64,000 nt of DNA, taken from positions 1-64,000 of the forward strand of contig CAYMUN010000005.1 in assembly GCA_964393835.1 (NCBI GenBank), given 5' to 3'. Origin of the DNA: CAYMUN01 sp964393835. GTDB taxonomy: Bacteria > Patescibacteriota > Saccharimonadia > Saccharimonadales > UBA4665. This document shows, piece by piece, positions 1 to 7,990 of this stretch (the stretch's first letter is position 1; the number at the start of each line of letters is the position of its first letter). The notes beneath the pieces were generated by a model. That model saw only the letters and a list, made by a program, of their open reading frames with translations, was not told the origin of the DNA and did no database searches. The translations under genes were made by a program, and so were the position numbers.

Positions 1-94
1 CTGCTCCGCTCGCAAACTTATCACGAAGTTCCGGAGGTATGGTTAACCGCCGCTTGTCGTCCAGCTTGCGTTCAAAGTAGTCTATCGTGGCCAT
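1..94 (-). CDS. mraZ: MraZ-like AbrB-fold regulator, N-terminal part (cut by window edge)
   Basis: Only the first 31 codons are visible. The peptide opens MATIDYFERKLDDKRRLTIP, matching the MraZ/AbrB signature (hydrophobic start, LDDKxRLTIP, then a PxxLRDKF-like helix). MraZ is a DNA-binding ring protein that usually heads the division and cell-wall cluster and represses it. The start is supported by AAAGGG five bases before the ATG. The rest lies left of the window, so rsmH or other dcw genes cannot be confirmed. Family call from the N-terminus alone; a different AbrB-type protein is possible. Confidence 0.7.
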   Translation of the reverse strand, partial: MATIDYFERKLDDKRRLTIPPELRDKFASGA

Positions 95-160
95 TGGTAC
101 CCTTTAAGCTACTAGTGGTTTTTATTTTTCGATTTGGAGCGCTATTTTGCCGTTCCATTT

Positions 161-198
161 CTACCCACTGCCATGAGTGTACTACCCACGCTCACCCC
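161..198 (-). promoter_or_regulatory. Possible MraZ operator upstream of mraZ
   Basis: On the coding strand GTGGGTAG occurs twice (161-168 and 182-189), 21 bases apart, with a degenerate G-rich copy about 10 bases further upstream (near 195). MraZ of E. coli binds TGGGN boxes spaced about 10 bp upstream of its own gene. Here one phase of the ladder is unoccupied. Operator assignment is inference. Confidence 0.35.
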
Positions 199-223
199 CC
201 GCAACCCTCAAATTCATAAAATG

Positions 224-242
224 GTGGTGTTTCCCACACCAC
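224..242. repeat. Short inverted repeat next to DnaA box
   Basis: A perfect 7-bp inverted repeat, GTGGTGT and ACACCAC around a TTCCC loop, directly abuts the DnaA box at 243. It has no T-run, so it is not an obvious terminator. Confidence 0.4.
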
Positions 243-305
243 TTATCCACAGATTTTTCGGGGGTGCATGCCAAAACCAGCTATATGGTGTACGGCTGTG
301 TATAA
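243..305. promoter_or_regulatory. Two perfect DnaA boxes in opposite orientation
   Basis: TTATCCACA (243-251) and TGTGTATAA (297-305, the complement of TTATACACA) both match the consensus TTATNCACA exactly. They lie in the 224-bp gap between mraZ and the small membrane protein gene. They could be DnaA-controlled regulatory sites or part of a replication origin. Only two boxes and no long AT-rich unwinding tract are seen, so a full origin is not demonstrated. Confidence 0.45.
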
Positions 306-318
306 GCTGCGCTATTTA

Positions 319-600
319 TTAAACTCGACCAGTTCGACCCGGGGTGCGCTGGGCGGTGCTATAACTAATGTAATGAGGCGCCGTTTCTTCCCTCTCGCGG
401 CGGATTGGACTGGATTCTTTATTAGAAGATTCGGTCGAAAAGGCAAACACCGGCTGGGTAGTCAGAGTAATTTTATTGGGGTGCTCCGGGAGCTCAACCA
501 TACCAAGCGTGGCGGCGGCAGTCATAAGTATCAAGCCGGCCTGCATGGCGGCAGTGTTGAGCTTGTCAGTTGTTGATGGTTTTTTTATTTTAGTAGACAT
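319..600 (-). CDS. Small single-pass membrane protein of unknown function
   Basis: 93 residues. A polar basic N-terminus is followed by one hydrophobic segment (about residues 18-36, ending LGMVEL), then a hydrophilic tail containing RREREE and ending in QRTPGRTGRV. No known domain recognised. The start is firm: a TTGACA/TACAGT promoter with a 17-bp spacer ends seven bases before the ATG, leaving no room for an RBS. It is transcribed toward mraZ, about 225 bases upstream of it. The position before mraZ suggests an envelope or division accessory role, which is inference only. Confidence 0.7.
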   Translation of the reverse strand: MSTKIKKPSTTDKLNTAAMQAGLILMTAAATLGMVELPEHPNKITLTTQPVFAFSTESSNKESSPIRREREETAPHYISYSTAQRTPGRTGRV

Positions 601-607
601 CTACAAT

Positions 608-636
608 ACTGTAGCAAACATTAGCACTTTTGTCAA
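608..636 (-). promoter_or_regulatory. Near-consensus sigma-70 promoter, leaderless
   Basis: On the minus strand TTGACA (631-636) and TACAGT (608-613) are separated by 17 bp. The ATG at 600 begins seven bases after the -10, so transcription should start at or next to the start codon. This is the clearest complete -35/-10 pair in the window. Confidence 0.8.
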
Positions 637-648
637 TGTTCTGGTAGG

Positions 649-1278
649 CTACACATCAATCTCGATCGGCTGACCGGTCTTGAGCTTGTGAAAGGTAATC
701 CCCTGCTCACCGAGGCGTTGCTCAAACAGGTTATATGTTTGCTCGCGGGCTTCGTCGCGCCAGTGCCAATCATGTATCGGTAGTACGTGCCGCGGCTTGA
801 GCTGGAGCGCTAGATTAAAAGCTCGAACATTGCTGCCCCAGGGCGCCGTCATCGGTAGCGCCAAGACGGCTTTAGTCTCGCTGAAACTGTGGCTATCACC
901 GGGATGTGTCAGCTGCTCTAAATAATGCAGGCCCTGCTGCTGTGGTGTCGGGGTGGGCGGATGAATCTTTTCGTGCGGGGATTCAAAAAAGACCAAGCCC
1001 TCCGGCGCCTCAGTAAAAGCAGCTATGCCCTCTTGCCTAAGAGCGGCGACCACCTCTGGATTGCTGGTGATGTGAGCTGCGGGAAACTTGGTGACTAATT
1101 CCTTGATCAGGCTGAGGTCACAGTGGTCGGGATGGATGTGGGTGATAAAAATATCATCCAAGTTATTGAGCATTGCGGATCGCAAAGCCTCGGCGCTATA
1201 GACACCGGGATCAAAGAGCGCTGTTCGTTTTGGAGTTTCTACCAGCAGGCAGGAGTGGACGAATTTCGTAATTTTCAT
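649..1278 (-). CDS. Metallo-beta-lactamase-fold metal-dependent hydrolase
   Basis: 209 residues, the short UlaG/YtnP-like class. The metal motif HIHPDHCD is at about residues 46-53, with further candidate ligands in HPGDSHS and IHDWHW. The substrate is unknown; the family acts on lactones, phosphodiesters and other esters. It is the last gene of a VOC-flavodoxin-hydrolase run on the minus strand, three bases after the flavodoxin stop. This grouping suggests small-molecule or oxidative-damage handling, by context only. Confidence 0.8.
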   Translation of the reverse strand: MKITKFVHSCLLVETPKRTALFDPGVYSAEALRSAMLNNLDDIFITHIHPDHCDLSLIKELVTKFPAAHITSNPEVVAALRQEGIAAFTEAPEGLVFFESPHEKIHPPTPTPQQQGLHYLEQLTHPGDSHSFSETKAVLALPMTAPWGSNVRAFNLALQLKPRHVLPIHDWHWRDEAREQTYNLFEQRLGEQGITFHKLKTGQPIEIDV

Positions 1279-1281
1279 AGA

Positions 1282-2010
1282 CTAGCGGTACTCGGGATTC
1301 GTGAAATCAAAGCGGGCCCCGGCGTCCCATTTGGAGCGTTGGTTGCCTTGGGCTGAGATGCCGCCGTTATCTTTGAGCAGTTTGGCGAGGTGCAACAGAT
1401 TCCAAGTCATAAATGTCGTGTTGCGGTTGGTGAAATCGTTATCAAAGCCCTCGGGCTGACCGTTTTCGTCGGGGTCGCCGTAGCTGGCGCCGGGGCCGGC
1501 TTCGCCGATCCAGCCGGCATCGGCCTGGGGCGGAATACTGTATCCAAGGTGCTGCAAACTGTACAGGATATTCATGGCGCAGTGCTTGATGCCGTCCTCG
1601 TTGCCGGTGATTAGGCAGCCGCCGGCCTTGCCGTAAAATGCGTACTGCCCCTGGTCATTAAGGATACTGGAGCAGGCGTACAGCCGCTCGATAACCTTTT
1701 TGGTTTCGCTGCTGTTGTCGCCCAGCCAGATCGGGCCGGCCAGCACCAAAATGTCGGCGTCCATGACGCGTTTAAAGATATCCGGCCATTCGTCAGTCTC
1801 GTAGCCGTGCTCGCGCATATCCGGCCATACCCCGACGGCGATATCATGGTCAATACTGCGAATCACTTCGACGTCCACGCCGTGCTTTTCCATGATGCCG
1901 CGGCTAATGTTGATTAGCTTTTCGGTATGACTGGGCTCTGGCGAGCGCGTCAGTGTACCGTTAAAAAAGACTGTTTTGAGGTCAGAAAAATCCCATTGCT
2001 TGTCAGTCAT
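1282..2010 (-). CDS. Flavodoxin-fold NAD(P)H-dependent FMN reductase family protein
   Basis: 242 residues. The N-terminal strand reads TVFFNGTLTRSPEPSHT, an FMN-phosphate-loop-like stretch, followed by the central LVLAGPIWLGDNSS and the GKAGGCLITGNEDG loop typical of multimeric flavodoxin WrbA-like proteins. Predicted to bind FMN and reduce quinones or other acceptors in the cytoplasm. Middle gene of the three-gene run with a VOC protein upstream and a metallo-hydrolase downstream. A GAGG lies a few bases before the ATG. Substrate unknown. Confidence 0.8.
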   Translation of the reverse strand: MTDKQWDFSDLKTVFFNGTLTRSPEPSHTEKLINISRGIMEKHGVDVEVIRSIDHDIAVGVWPDMREHGYETDEWPDIFKRVMDADILVLAGPIWLGDNSSETKKVIERLYACSSILNDQGQYAFYGKAGGCLITGNEDGIKHCAMNILYSLQHLGYSIPPQADAGWIGEAGPGASYGDPDENGQPEGFDNDFTNRNTTFMTWNLLHLAKLLKDNGGISAQGNQRSKWDAGARFDFTNPEYR

Positions 2011-2033
2011 ACCCTCAGAATCTCCTCTGTTAG

Positions 2034-2417
2034 TTACGATGACTGATTAGAAAATGACAAGATGTTGCCATCTGGGTCTGTAAACCAAGCAGCTTTGAAT
2101 TCGCCCATCACGTGCACGTCACCCTCCAGAGTAGCGCCGGGCATATTGTCATAGTGCTCAAAACTAACGCCCTTAGCCTTGAGCTCGCCTACCATGCCCT
2201 CAACATCCTCAACCGTCCAAGCGGCATAGGTTGCTTGGTTGGTTCCGGCTACGCCGGGCGAAGGATACACAAATACTCCCGAACTACCCGATTTAAAAAA
2301 CGTCCCGGCCGGCGTCTCCATAGATTTCTCAAGCCCCAGAACTGTTTCGTAAAACTCCGTAGCTACTGTCATATCTTTGACCGCAATGGTCGCGCACACG
2401 TCTTTGTCGCCTAACAT
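2034..2417 (-). CDS. VOC (glyoxalase/dioxygenase) superfamily protein
   Basis: 127 residues, one VOC module of two beta-alpha-beta-beta-beta units: DKDVCATIAVKDMTVATEFY at the start and AAWFTDPDGNILSF at the end, the classic C-terminal signature. The family covers glyoxalases, fosfomycin-type resistance proteins and dioxygenases; no substrate is assignable. First gene of its operon. A strong AGGAGG lies five bases before the ATG and the promoter -10 is about 58 bases upstream, so unlike many neighbours this mRNA has a leader. Confidence 0.8.
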   Translation of the reverse strand: MLGDKDVCATIAVKDMTVATEFYETVLGLEKSMETPAGTFFKSGSSGVFVYPSPGVAGTNQATYAAWTVEDVEGMVGELKAKGVSFEHYDNMPGATLEGDVHVMGEFKAAWFTDPDGNILSFSNQSS

Positions 2418-2422
2418 AGCAC

Positions 2423-2480
2423 CCTCCTCTATCGAACTGAAGTTAATAAATTTAGCGATCTTGGTCTTGTTTTTAGTATA
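2423..2480 (-). promoter_or_regulatory. Promoter and RBS of the VOC-flavodoxin-hydrolase operon
   Basis: TATACT at 2475-2480 on the minus strand, then a roughly 50-base leader ending in AGGAGG (2423-2428), five bases from the ATG. No convincing -35 seen. Confidence 0.6.
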
Positions 2481-2547
2481 CGCCGCTCAAGCAACTAATA
2501 CATCCTTTTTAAACTGCACGCTACATGAAATAGGGTTTGAGCACTGG

Positions 2548-3120
2548 TTATTTCTTTTTGCGGTCGTGGTAAGTGAGTTGGCGGCGGAGTTGGTCGAGAC
2601 GGATGATTTGAGGTTCGTACGGTTTGAATAGGCTGGAGTACTGCCAGTTGGGGGTCATGATGTGGGCTAACTTGCCCTGCTCTTGCAGGTACTCGATCAG
2701 GCCCAGGAAATCTCCGTCGCCGCTAACAATGATGGCTTTGTCATAGTTGGGCAGTTCTTTCATGGCGTGTAATACCAGATCGGCGTCAACGTTGCCTTTG
2801 ATGGCGGGCTTTTCTTTTTCTTCGATTTTTTTGCCGGGTTCAGCCGCAGCTTCGGTTTTTTGGCTAACTTCGACGGACGTGACATCGACAGTTGGTTTCA
2901 GGACGATGAGGTAGCCGAGCTCGTGCATATACTCATAGAGCTGCTCGTTTTCGCTCATATAGCCGATGAACATATAGGCGTGGGTGACGCCATATTTTTT
3001 GGCGAGGAATTCGCGAAATTTGCGCCAATCCAGTTTCCAGCCCATCCGTTGGGTGCCGAGATTAAGGTTTTGACTGTCAATGAAGGCGTAGTTATTCGGC
3101 TTCTTAGGTGCGCGTCGCAT
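2548..3120 (-). CDS. NYN-domain (LabA/DUF88-like) protein, putative RNase
   Basis: 190 residues. The PIN-like NYN fold is shown by YAFIDSQNLNLG near residues 11-22, a mid-protein acidic DADLVLHAMKE, and the C-terminal SGDGDFLGLIEYL motif. These acidic residues would coordinate a metal for nuclease activity. A charged Glu/Lys linker sits at about residues 90-107 and the tail is basic. A -10-like TAGACT (3127-3132) ends six bases before the ATG, implying a leaderless mRNA. Target RNA unknown. Confidence 0.8.
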   Translation of the reverse strand: MRRAPKKPNNYAFIDSQNLNLGTQRMGWKLDWRKFREFLAKKYGVTHAYMFIGYMSENEQLYEYMHELGYLIVLKPTVDVTSVEVSQKTEAAAEPGKKIEEKEKPAIKGNVDADLVLHAMKELPNYDKAIIVSGDGDFLGLIEYLQEQGKLAHIMTPNWQYSSLFKPYEPQIIRLDQLRRQLTYHDRKKK

Positions 3121-3166
3121 ACCTATAGTCTAGCACTTCTTAAGCAGCCTCCGGCCCGTCTGATGC

Positions 3167-3748
3167 TTAATTTACAGCTAGAGCGCCAAAGTTGAAGTCG
3201 ATGTTACTGAGCACAGCGCTGGGGCCGGTGACGGCATCGTTGTCGAGCGAGACTTTGACTAGAAAGCTGGTTACTTCCGATGGGTTAAGATGCGGCGCCT
3301 GATTGACCGCCAAGCCGCCGCTAGACTGAGCGGTTATCAAGTCTTGGAGGGTAACGTTTTGGGCCGCCCCACCGCCGGTTGGCGCCAAGATAACATGTAC
3401 CTTGGTAAGATCGACGGCGTTAGGATTGTTGACTGCGCTGCTGACGCTGAGCCGCAAGGCCAAAGGGGTTGTGCCAATGTTTTTGACATAGATCGGATAG
3501 CCGTTGTTAGGCGTGGGCAGGCCCCCCGGGATTAAGTTGGAAAAGGCGTAGCCATCCATCACGCTGCCATACGTAGTGCCGTCGGGACTGACCTGCAGGC
3601 TGGCGACAGCCGTCTGGATAACATTTCCCCGCAGCAAGCCTGGCTGGCTTTGCAAGGCGGCAAACGTCACGCCACCGACAGTTACCAGCAGCGCCAGCAA
3701 CAAGCCGGTCGCCCAGACAAGGACTTTAGAATTAGTAGTTTGTTTCAT
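3167..3748 (-). CDS. Secreted TasA/camelysin-like surface protein
   Basis: 193 residues. An N-terminal hydrophobic segment (about 8-32, ending FAALQSQPG) looks like a signal peptide of the kind found in TasA/CalY proteins. The rest is a beta-rich domain with PGGLPTPNNGYPIYVKNIGTTPLALRLSVS, typical of TasA/CalY fibre subunits. No metalloprotease motif. GGAGG about ten bases before the ATG supports the start. No SipW peptidase or partner subunit lies next to it. Family call is moderate; function (fibre or adhesion) is inferred. Confidence 0.55.
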   Translation of the reverse strand: MKQTTNSKVLVWATGLLLALLVTVGGVTFAALQSQPGLLRGNVIQTAVASLQVSPDGTTYGSVMDGYAFSNLIPGGLPTPNNGYPIYVKNIGTTPLALRLSVSSAVNNPNAVDLTKVHVILAPTGGGAAQNVTLQDLITAQSSGGLAVNQAPHLNPSEVTSFLVKVSLDNDAVTGPSAVLSNIDFNFGALAVN

Positions 3749-3801
3749 CGCTTGATGCCTCCGCTTAGTTAGTGCAGTCCAGCATAATCCGGCTCGCCAG
3801 C

Positions 3802-3827
3802 AGCAGCAATCTTTTGGCTGCTTTTTT
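3802..3827 (+). terminator. Terminator-like hairpin on the non-coding strand
   Basis: AGCAGC (3802-3807) and GCTGCT (3817-3822) form a stem around a nine-base loop, followed by a T-run to 3827. It is oriented to stop plus-strand transcription, yet the genes on both sides are on the minus strand. Confidence 0.5.
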
Positions 3828-3842
3828 AGAGAATTTTAAGTT

Positions 3843-5381
3843 TTATTTCAGGTTTGCTTGGTGGATAGCAACGATGGCCAGGATTTCATGGCCGTATTTT
3901 TCAACCTTGTTTTTACCAAAACCGGGCAGGCCCAGTAGCTGCTGTGTAGTAGCCGGCGGATTGGCGGCGATGGCCGTCAGATGCGTGTTGTGGGCGATGA
4001 TAAAGGGGGCTACTTGATCAGCCTGGGCTCGACGCAATCGCCAGGTCTTAAGTTTATCAAAGAGGTCGGGGTCAAACTGTAGTACAACAGTCGCTGACGG
4101 TTTCTCGATAACCTCGTCGGCAATATCGTCAAACTGGCTGGCCAGACGCTCCGAAAAGACGCGTAAATCGGCGTCAAACTCATGCACCAGCGGATGCATG
4201 GCCATGGCCATATTATTTACTCCCTGCAGGTACAGGCCGTCCAGGCCGCGCACCCGTGACAGCGCCACATAGCCCATGCCTGGCGTAAAAGCCCGGCTCA
4301 GATCAATTTCGGCGGCGTCAAGGCTCATGCCCTGGCTCTTATGAATCGTAATCGCCCAGGCCAGCCTGAGTGGTAATTGCGAAACCTCGGCTCGCACCTT
4401 GCCGTCCTCGCTGAGGCTCCAACTATGTGGCTCGACTTTGACCAAGCGGCCATTGGCCAGCTCGACCAACGGCAACGAATCTTTAAAGTCCGCTACCTGA
4501 CCTCGGGTGCCATTCACAAAACCAGCGCCAAAATTATTAGCCACAAACATCACCTCGGCGCCAACTTTGAGTTCTAGCTCGGCAGGAGCCAACACGCTTT
4601 TGGATAGCTGCTCGATTTTGGCCTTGCTGCCTTTGGTTTGCATCATAAAGACCTTGGAAGCCGTATCCAGTCCATCTAAGTGACGCTGGTTGATAGCATC
4701 AACGTCGACATTATGGGAAAACAGCTTGGTCACGGTGCCGGCTGCCGGAGCCTGTTGCTCCAGTCGGTCGCGCAGCAGCGTCTCGTGCAACTCGCTTGTT
4801 TCGCCATTGCGCATAGCGGTCAGCAGATCCAGCAAGGCATCGTCCTGCGATTGGCGGTGCTGCTCGGTAAGGTAGCAAACGCGTAGGTCTAGCTCGCTCC
4901 AGGCAGCCGACAAATGCGCGAAGTCTGAAACTTGGGCGCCCCGACTGACGGGCGGCAATTGGAATAAGTCTCCGACCAAAATCACCTGCAAGCCGCCAAA
5001 CGGCGCGTCATTGCCGCGCAATAATTTAGCCAATTGATTGACCATGTCCAGGCGTTGGCCGTGCAGCATCGAGACTTCATCGATTACTAAAATGTCAGTG
5101 TTATTGTAGCGCTTGACCAGTCGCTCGCTCCCACCAAGACGCTTTAAATCTTCCGTGAACAACTGGTCTAAAATCCCCAGCCCCGACCATGAGTGAATTG
5201 TTGTGCCGCCTATATGGCTGGCCGCGATACCGGTACTGGCAGTAACCGCCACGCGCTTCCCCGTCCGCTCGACGCGTTTAATAAACTGGTTCAAGACGTA
5301 GGTCTTGCCAGCTCCGGGCGCTCCCGTCAAAAAGACGTTTGCCCCACTCATCATGACGTTTAGCGCCTGTTTTTGTCGCAT
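3843..5381 (-). CDS. Pif1/RecD-type SF1B helicase with C-terminal HRDC domain
   Basis: 512 residues from the chosen start. Walker A is GAPGAGKTY, motif II VIDEVSM, followed by LVGDLFQLPP, the REQ-like LTEQHRQS and, near the C-terminal motif VI region, ITIHKSQGMSLD and YVALSRVR. These are hallmarks of Pif1/RecD 5'-3' helicases. The last about 70 residues (NPPATTQQLLGLPGFGKNKV) form an HRDC-like nucleic-acid-binding domain. The open frame extends to 5588, but TACAAT with upstream TGC at 5390-5395 ends eight bases before ATG 5381, so the shorter leaderless start is preferred. Likely genome maintenance. Confidence 0.85.
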   Translation of the reverse strand: MRQKQALNVMMSGANVFLTGAPGAGKTYVLNQFIKRVERTGKRVAVTASTGIAASHIGGTTIHSWSGLGILDQLFTEDLKRLGGSERLVKRYNNTDILVIDEVSMLHGQRLDMVNQLAKLLRGNDAPFGGLQVILVGDLFQLPPVSRGAQVSDFAHLSAAWSELDLRVCYLTEQHRQSQDDALLDLLTAMRNGETSELHETLLRDRLEQQAPAAGTVTKLFSHNVDVDAINQRHLDGLDTASKVFMMQTKGSKAKIEQLSKSVLAPAELELKVGAEVMFVANNFGAGFVNGTRGQVADFKDSLPLVELANGRLVKVEPHSWSLSEDGKVRAEVSQLPLRLAWAITIHKSQGMSLDAAEIDLSRAFTPGMGYVALSRVRGLDGLYLQGVNNMAMAMHPLVHEFDADLRVFSERLASQFDDIADEVIEKPSATVVLQFDPDLFDKLKTWRLRRAQADQVAPFIIAHNTHLTAIAANPPATTQQLLGLPGFGKNKVEKYGHEILAIVAIHQANLK

Positions 5382-5389
5382 AGACCCCG

Positions 5390-5395
5390 ATTGTA
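5390..5395 (-). promoter_or_regulatory. Extended -10 promoter of the helicase gene
   Basis: TGC-TACAAT on the minus strand, eight bases before ATG 5381. It lies inside the upstream part of the open frame, which argues against a start further upstream. Confidence 0.6.
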
Positions 5396-5482
5396 GCACC
5401 CTAGCACTGCGAGCAGCAAAACTTCCCAAGCTTTTTGGCTTGCTTAGCTTTTTTAAGCGGCTCGACGGTGGTCGGCAGGCGC

Positions 5483-6058
5483 TCAGGCATGGTAGCCTCG
5501 TTGGCGCCGTACCTGTGACGTTTGGCCTCGCTCCTCGCTCGATTCCCACGGGTAGACAATCCATTGATCGGTTTCTTTGATAAACCAATCCGGTCGGAAG
5601 CCAGTTTGATTGCGGCCTGGTTTGTAATGCAGGACACCAGTACGGACTAAGCCGGAACCGGCTTCGTGTAAGTAATCCGCCAGAAAAGTCAGGCTATGGC
5701 CGGTGTCGCAGACTTCTTCGATAATTAAAATATCCTTGCCTCGAATCATAGCCTCAGTTGGCATTTGGCCTAGTTTAAACTTTGTGGCTCGCTCGGTCGA
5801 GCCGGTTTCATAGGAGCCGATGCAGGCCTGCAGCAAATCAACCGCCTCAAAGCCCAGCTCGCGGGAAACGATATTGGCCGGATAGTAGCTGCCTCGCGGA
5901 ATCACCAGCAAGGCATCGAACTGCTCGCCGCGCGCCCGGCAATCAGCTTCGATTCGCTTTGCTAATTGCAGAGACATCTCATAGACCGACTCCCATGATT
6001 CTCGCAGCGTGTCTGGTGACTTAGGCATGGGATAAAGCCTGTTTCGGGATAAACTCAT
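5483..6058 (-). CDS. Purine-type phosphoribosyltransferase
   Basis: 191 residues. The PRPP-binding loop reads ILIIEEVCDTGHSLT (near residues 110-124), the type I PRTase signature with EE in place of the usual DD. LVIPRGSYYPANIVSREL matches the N-terminal PRTase strand. This resembles hypoxanthine/xanthine-guanine PRTases that salvage bases into nucleotides with PRPP, fitting an organism that probably scavenges nucleobases. The C-terminus ends in a charged RRQRGYHA tail. Base specificity cannot be read from sequence. Confidence 0.75.
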   Translation of the reverse strand: MSLSRNRLYPMPKSPDTLRESWESVYEMSLQLAKRIEADCRARGEQFDALLVIPRGSYYPANIVSRELGFEAVDLLQACIGSYETGSTERATKFKLGQMPTEAMIRGKDILIIEEVCDTGHSLTFLADYLHEAGSGLVRTGVLHYKPGRNQTGFRPDWFIKETDQWIVYPWESSEERGQTSQVRRQRGYHA

Positions 6059-6102
6059 CTCTTTTTTCGCTCACGTTGCTTTTATAATACCAGACTACCC
6101 GG

Positions 6103-6528
6103 TTAGCAGACTCGTAATTCGGGAAGAATTCGTGACGGATAGGCGATCACCGCACCCAATTCGACGGCGTCGGCATCAGCGCCTACGCGGAGGTACTCCG
6201 TGCGATACGACCCATCGCAAACGTACTCCCTGACCTGTAAGCCTTCGTTTATTGGCACACAGCTAATGGTGATGCTGTTCGCCATATGGGCAACAAGCTT
6301 TTCGCGGTGGCCAATCGCCGCCCGTTGCACTGCAAAGGTATTGTCGGCGCCGGCAGGCTTATAGCTATCGATAACTGCCGGGCAACCATCATCCGGCGCT
6401 TCCCGATCTTGGGCTATACTGATGTCAGTCGGCAGCCATCCGGCATTGCAAGCAAAAGCACCGAACGTCACCACCGTTACGGCACTGACCCTATCTATTG
6501 TTCGTGTTATAGTTTCTCGCCTGCTCAT
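6103..6528 (-). CDS. Small exported or membrane-anchored protein of unknown function
   Basis: 141 residues. The basic start (MSRRETITRTIDR) is followed by a hydrophobic stretch (about 14-30), suggesting a signal peptide or anchor. The remainder is polar and, with C27 in the hydrophobic stretch, the protein has five cysteines, four of them in the exported part (CPAV, ISCVPI, EYVCDG and the last residue), which could form disulfides. No family recognised. TATAAT lies about 25 bases upstream and an AGGG precedes the ATG. Confidence 0.55.
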   Translation of the reverse strand: MSRRETITRTIDRVSAVTVVTFGAFACNAGWLPTDISIAQDREAPDDGCPAVIDSYKPAGADNTFAVQRAAIGHREKLVAHMANSITISCVPINEGLQVREYVCDGSYRTEYLRVGADADAVELGAVIAYPSRILPELRVC

Positions 6529-6637
6529 GAATCCCTATCGCTTACTATTGATTATAGGCTGAAGGCTGACCGGGAGTAAAGGCCCGGGGCATGCACAAGG
6601 CAGCCGCAAAGCAAACATCCTTCCCCCGTTAACCGCC

Positions 6638-7321
6638 TTAATCGGTTCGGGGGGCGCTTTTAAGCTCACGCAGGGCTCGCCTGATTGCTTTGGGCGCCTT
6701 TAAAATATCAAAGGCCAATTCAATCGTCTCAAGATCAGGTAGTCGCAGCACGCTGGCTTCAGCTTGATCATCTTCGTCTTCGTCGCCTCTTTTGGTATCT
6801 GCGGCGGCTAATTCGCTCGGCACCCAGAGTTCCGCGCCATTGGTATCTTCAATCAAGGGTGTAATAGTATTCTCAAACGCGTCCCCAAAGCAGTAATTGT
6901 AACTTTTTTTGACGATCAAATGTTGGCCTTCGTCCCATGCTTTGGATGCAGTCGGATCGTCCTTTTGGGCCTCGCTAATAATAAATGCTTTTTCGGCTCC
7001 TTGGGCTATTTCCTCCACGATCAGCGTGACATCATCCGTAATGACTTCATCTGACTTGGCTAGATAAAATTCGCATCTGGCGATCAGAACAACCTCAAAA
7101 TGCGCGCCATCTACCATTCCGCTCCGAGGGAATCTAAAGAAATGGCCAGGCTCGCTGTCATTCCGCCAATCGCCTCTCCATAAATAATCTGCCAATGGCC
7201 AGATTGCCACGTCGGCAATCGCCCGCGTATCATAAATCTCTTCGGGAACAACGTCAAAGTTGAACCCGCCAGCACCTTCTGATGGCTGCGCCACGTTGTC
7301 TCCATTCCTTACTTTTACCAT
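6638..7321 (-). CDS. Acidic cytoplasmic protein of unknown function
   Basis: 227 residues, no signal peptide or membrane segment, rich in Asp and Glu, with an acidic patch (RGDEDEDDQAE) near residues 178-188 and a basic C-terminal end (KAIRRALRELK). No domain recognised. The length and lack of stops support a real gene. Start chosen as the first ATG; no convincing RBS is visible. Confidence 0.55.
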   Translation of the reverse strand: MVKVRNGDNVAQPSEGAGGFNFDVVPEEIYDTRAIADVAIWPLADYLWRGDWRNDSEPGHFFRFPRSGMVDGAHFEVVLIARCEFYLAKSDEVITDDVTLIVEEIAQGAEKAFIISEAQKDDPTASKAWDEGQHLIVKKSYNYCFGDAFENTITPLIEDTNGAELWVPSELAAADTKRGDEDEDDQAEASVLRLPDLETIELAFDILKAPKAIRRALRELKSAPRTD

Positions 7322-7399
7322 ATTAAACCACTAATAGTTACTGATTGTCTAGTCTTCCGCAATGAGCCTCCTGCATATCAATGCCCTATACTAATCACT

Positions 7400-7990
7400 A
7401 TGAGGATTATTGGTATCGCGGGCGGCTCGGGATCGGGTAAATCGACAGTTAGTTATGCTCTGATTGACCAGGAGCCTGAGGTTTTTGAAATTCTCAACCT
7501 GGACGATTACCAACGGCTCAAAAGCGAGCCAAACCTGCCGATGCTGGCTGGCATGATCAATTGGGATCACCCTGATATCATTCGGTGGAACGACCTGATC
7601 GCCAACGTACAAAAGCTCCGGGAGGGTGATACTATCACCATAGACTCGTGGGCCCACCGTTCCAATCCCGACTATGCTCATCACGGACAAATGACCGCCC
7701 GCACCATCACGCCAAAACCAGTACTCATCGTCGAAGGCTACCTAGCGCTTTACAACGCTACGCTCAATCAATTCTTCGACCAAAAAATCTATTTAGACCT
7801 GGACGCCCAAACCCGCAGCCAGCGACGTGATAAAGGCACGCTAACTGGTGACGCCGAATATCAAGTAAAAGTCCTGGAACCAATGTTTCAACAATTTGTT
7901 GAGCCGACCCGGCTGAATGCCGACATAATTATCGACGTTTCTGCCAAGACCATAGCCCAAGTCGCGCAAACAATCAGGACTGCCCTTTAG
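7400..7990 (+). CDS. Uridine kinase/phosphoribulokinase-family P-loop kinase
   Basis: 196 residues. Walker A GGSGSGKST is at residues 8-16, followed by EILNLDDYQR, the acidic substrate-binding strand of uridine kinases, and VLIVEGYLALYN (Walker B-like). RSQRRDKGT resembles the lid region. Likely phosphorylates a nucleoside or related small molecule with ATP. TATACT at 7387-7392 ends seven bases before the ATG, so the mRNA is predicted leaderless. The 3' end overlaps the convergent transporter gene by four bases. True substrate uncertain. Confidence 0.75.
   Translation: MRIIGIAGGSGSGKSTVSYALIDQEPEVFEILNLDDYQRLKSEPNLPMLAGMINWDHPDIIRWNDLIANVQKLREGDTITIDSWAHRSNPDYAHHGQMTARTITPKPVLIVEGYLALYNATLNQFFDQKIYLDLDAQTRSQRRDKGTLTGDAEYQVKVLEPMFQQFVEPTRLNADIIIDVSAKTIAQVAQTIRTAL

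Noticed and set aside
243..305. Complete chromosomal origin
   Set aside because: Only two DnaA boxes and no clear unwinding element; dnaA is not seen in the window.
268..576. Open frame of about 100 codons on the plus strand
   Set aside because: It runs antisense to the small membrane protein gene, which has a near-consensus promoter; no RBS or promoter of its own.
5382..5588. N-terminal extension of the Pif1-like helicase
   Set aside because: It overlaps the phosphoribosyltransferase gene and includes the helicase promoter.
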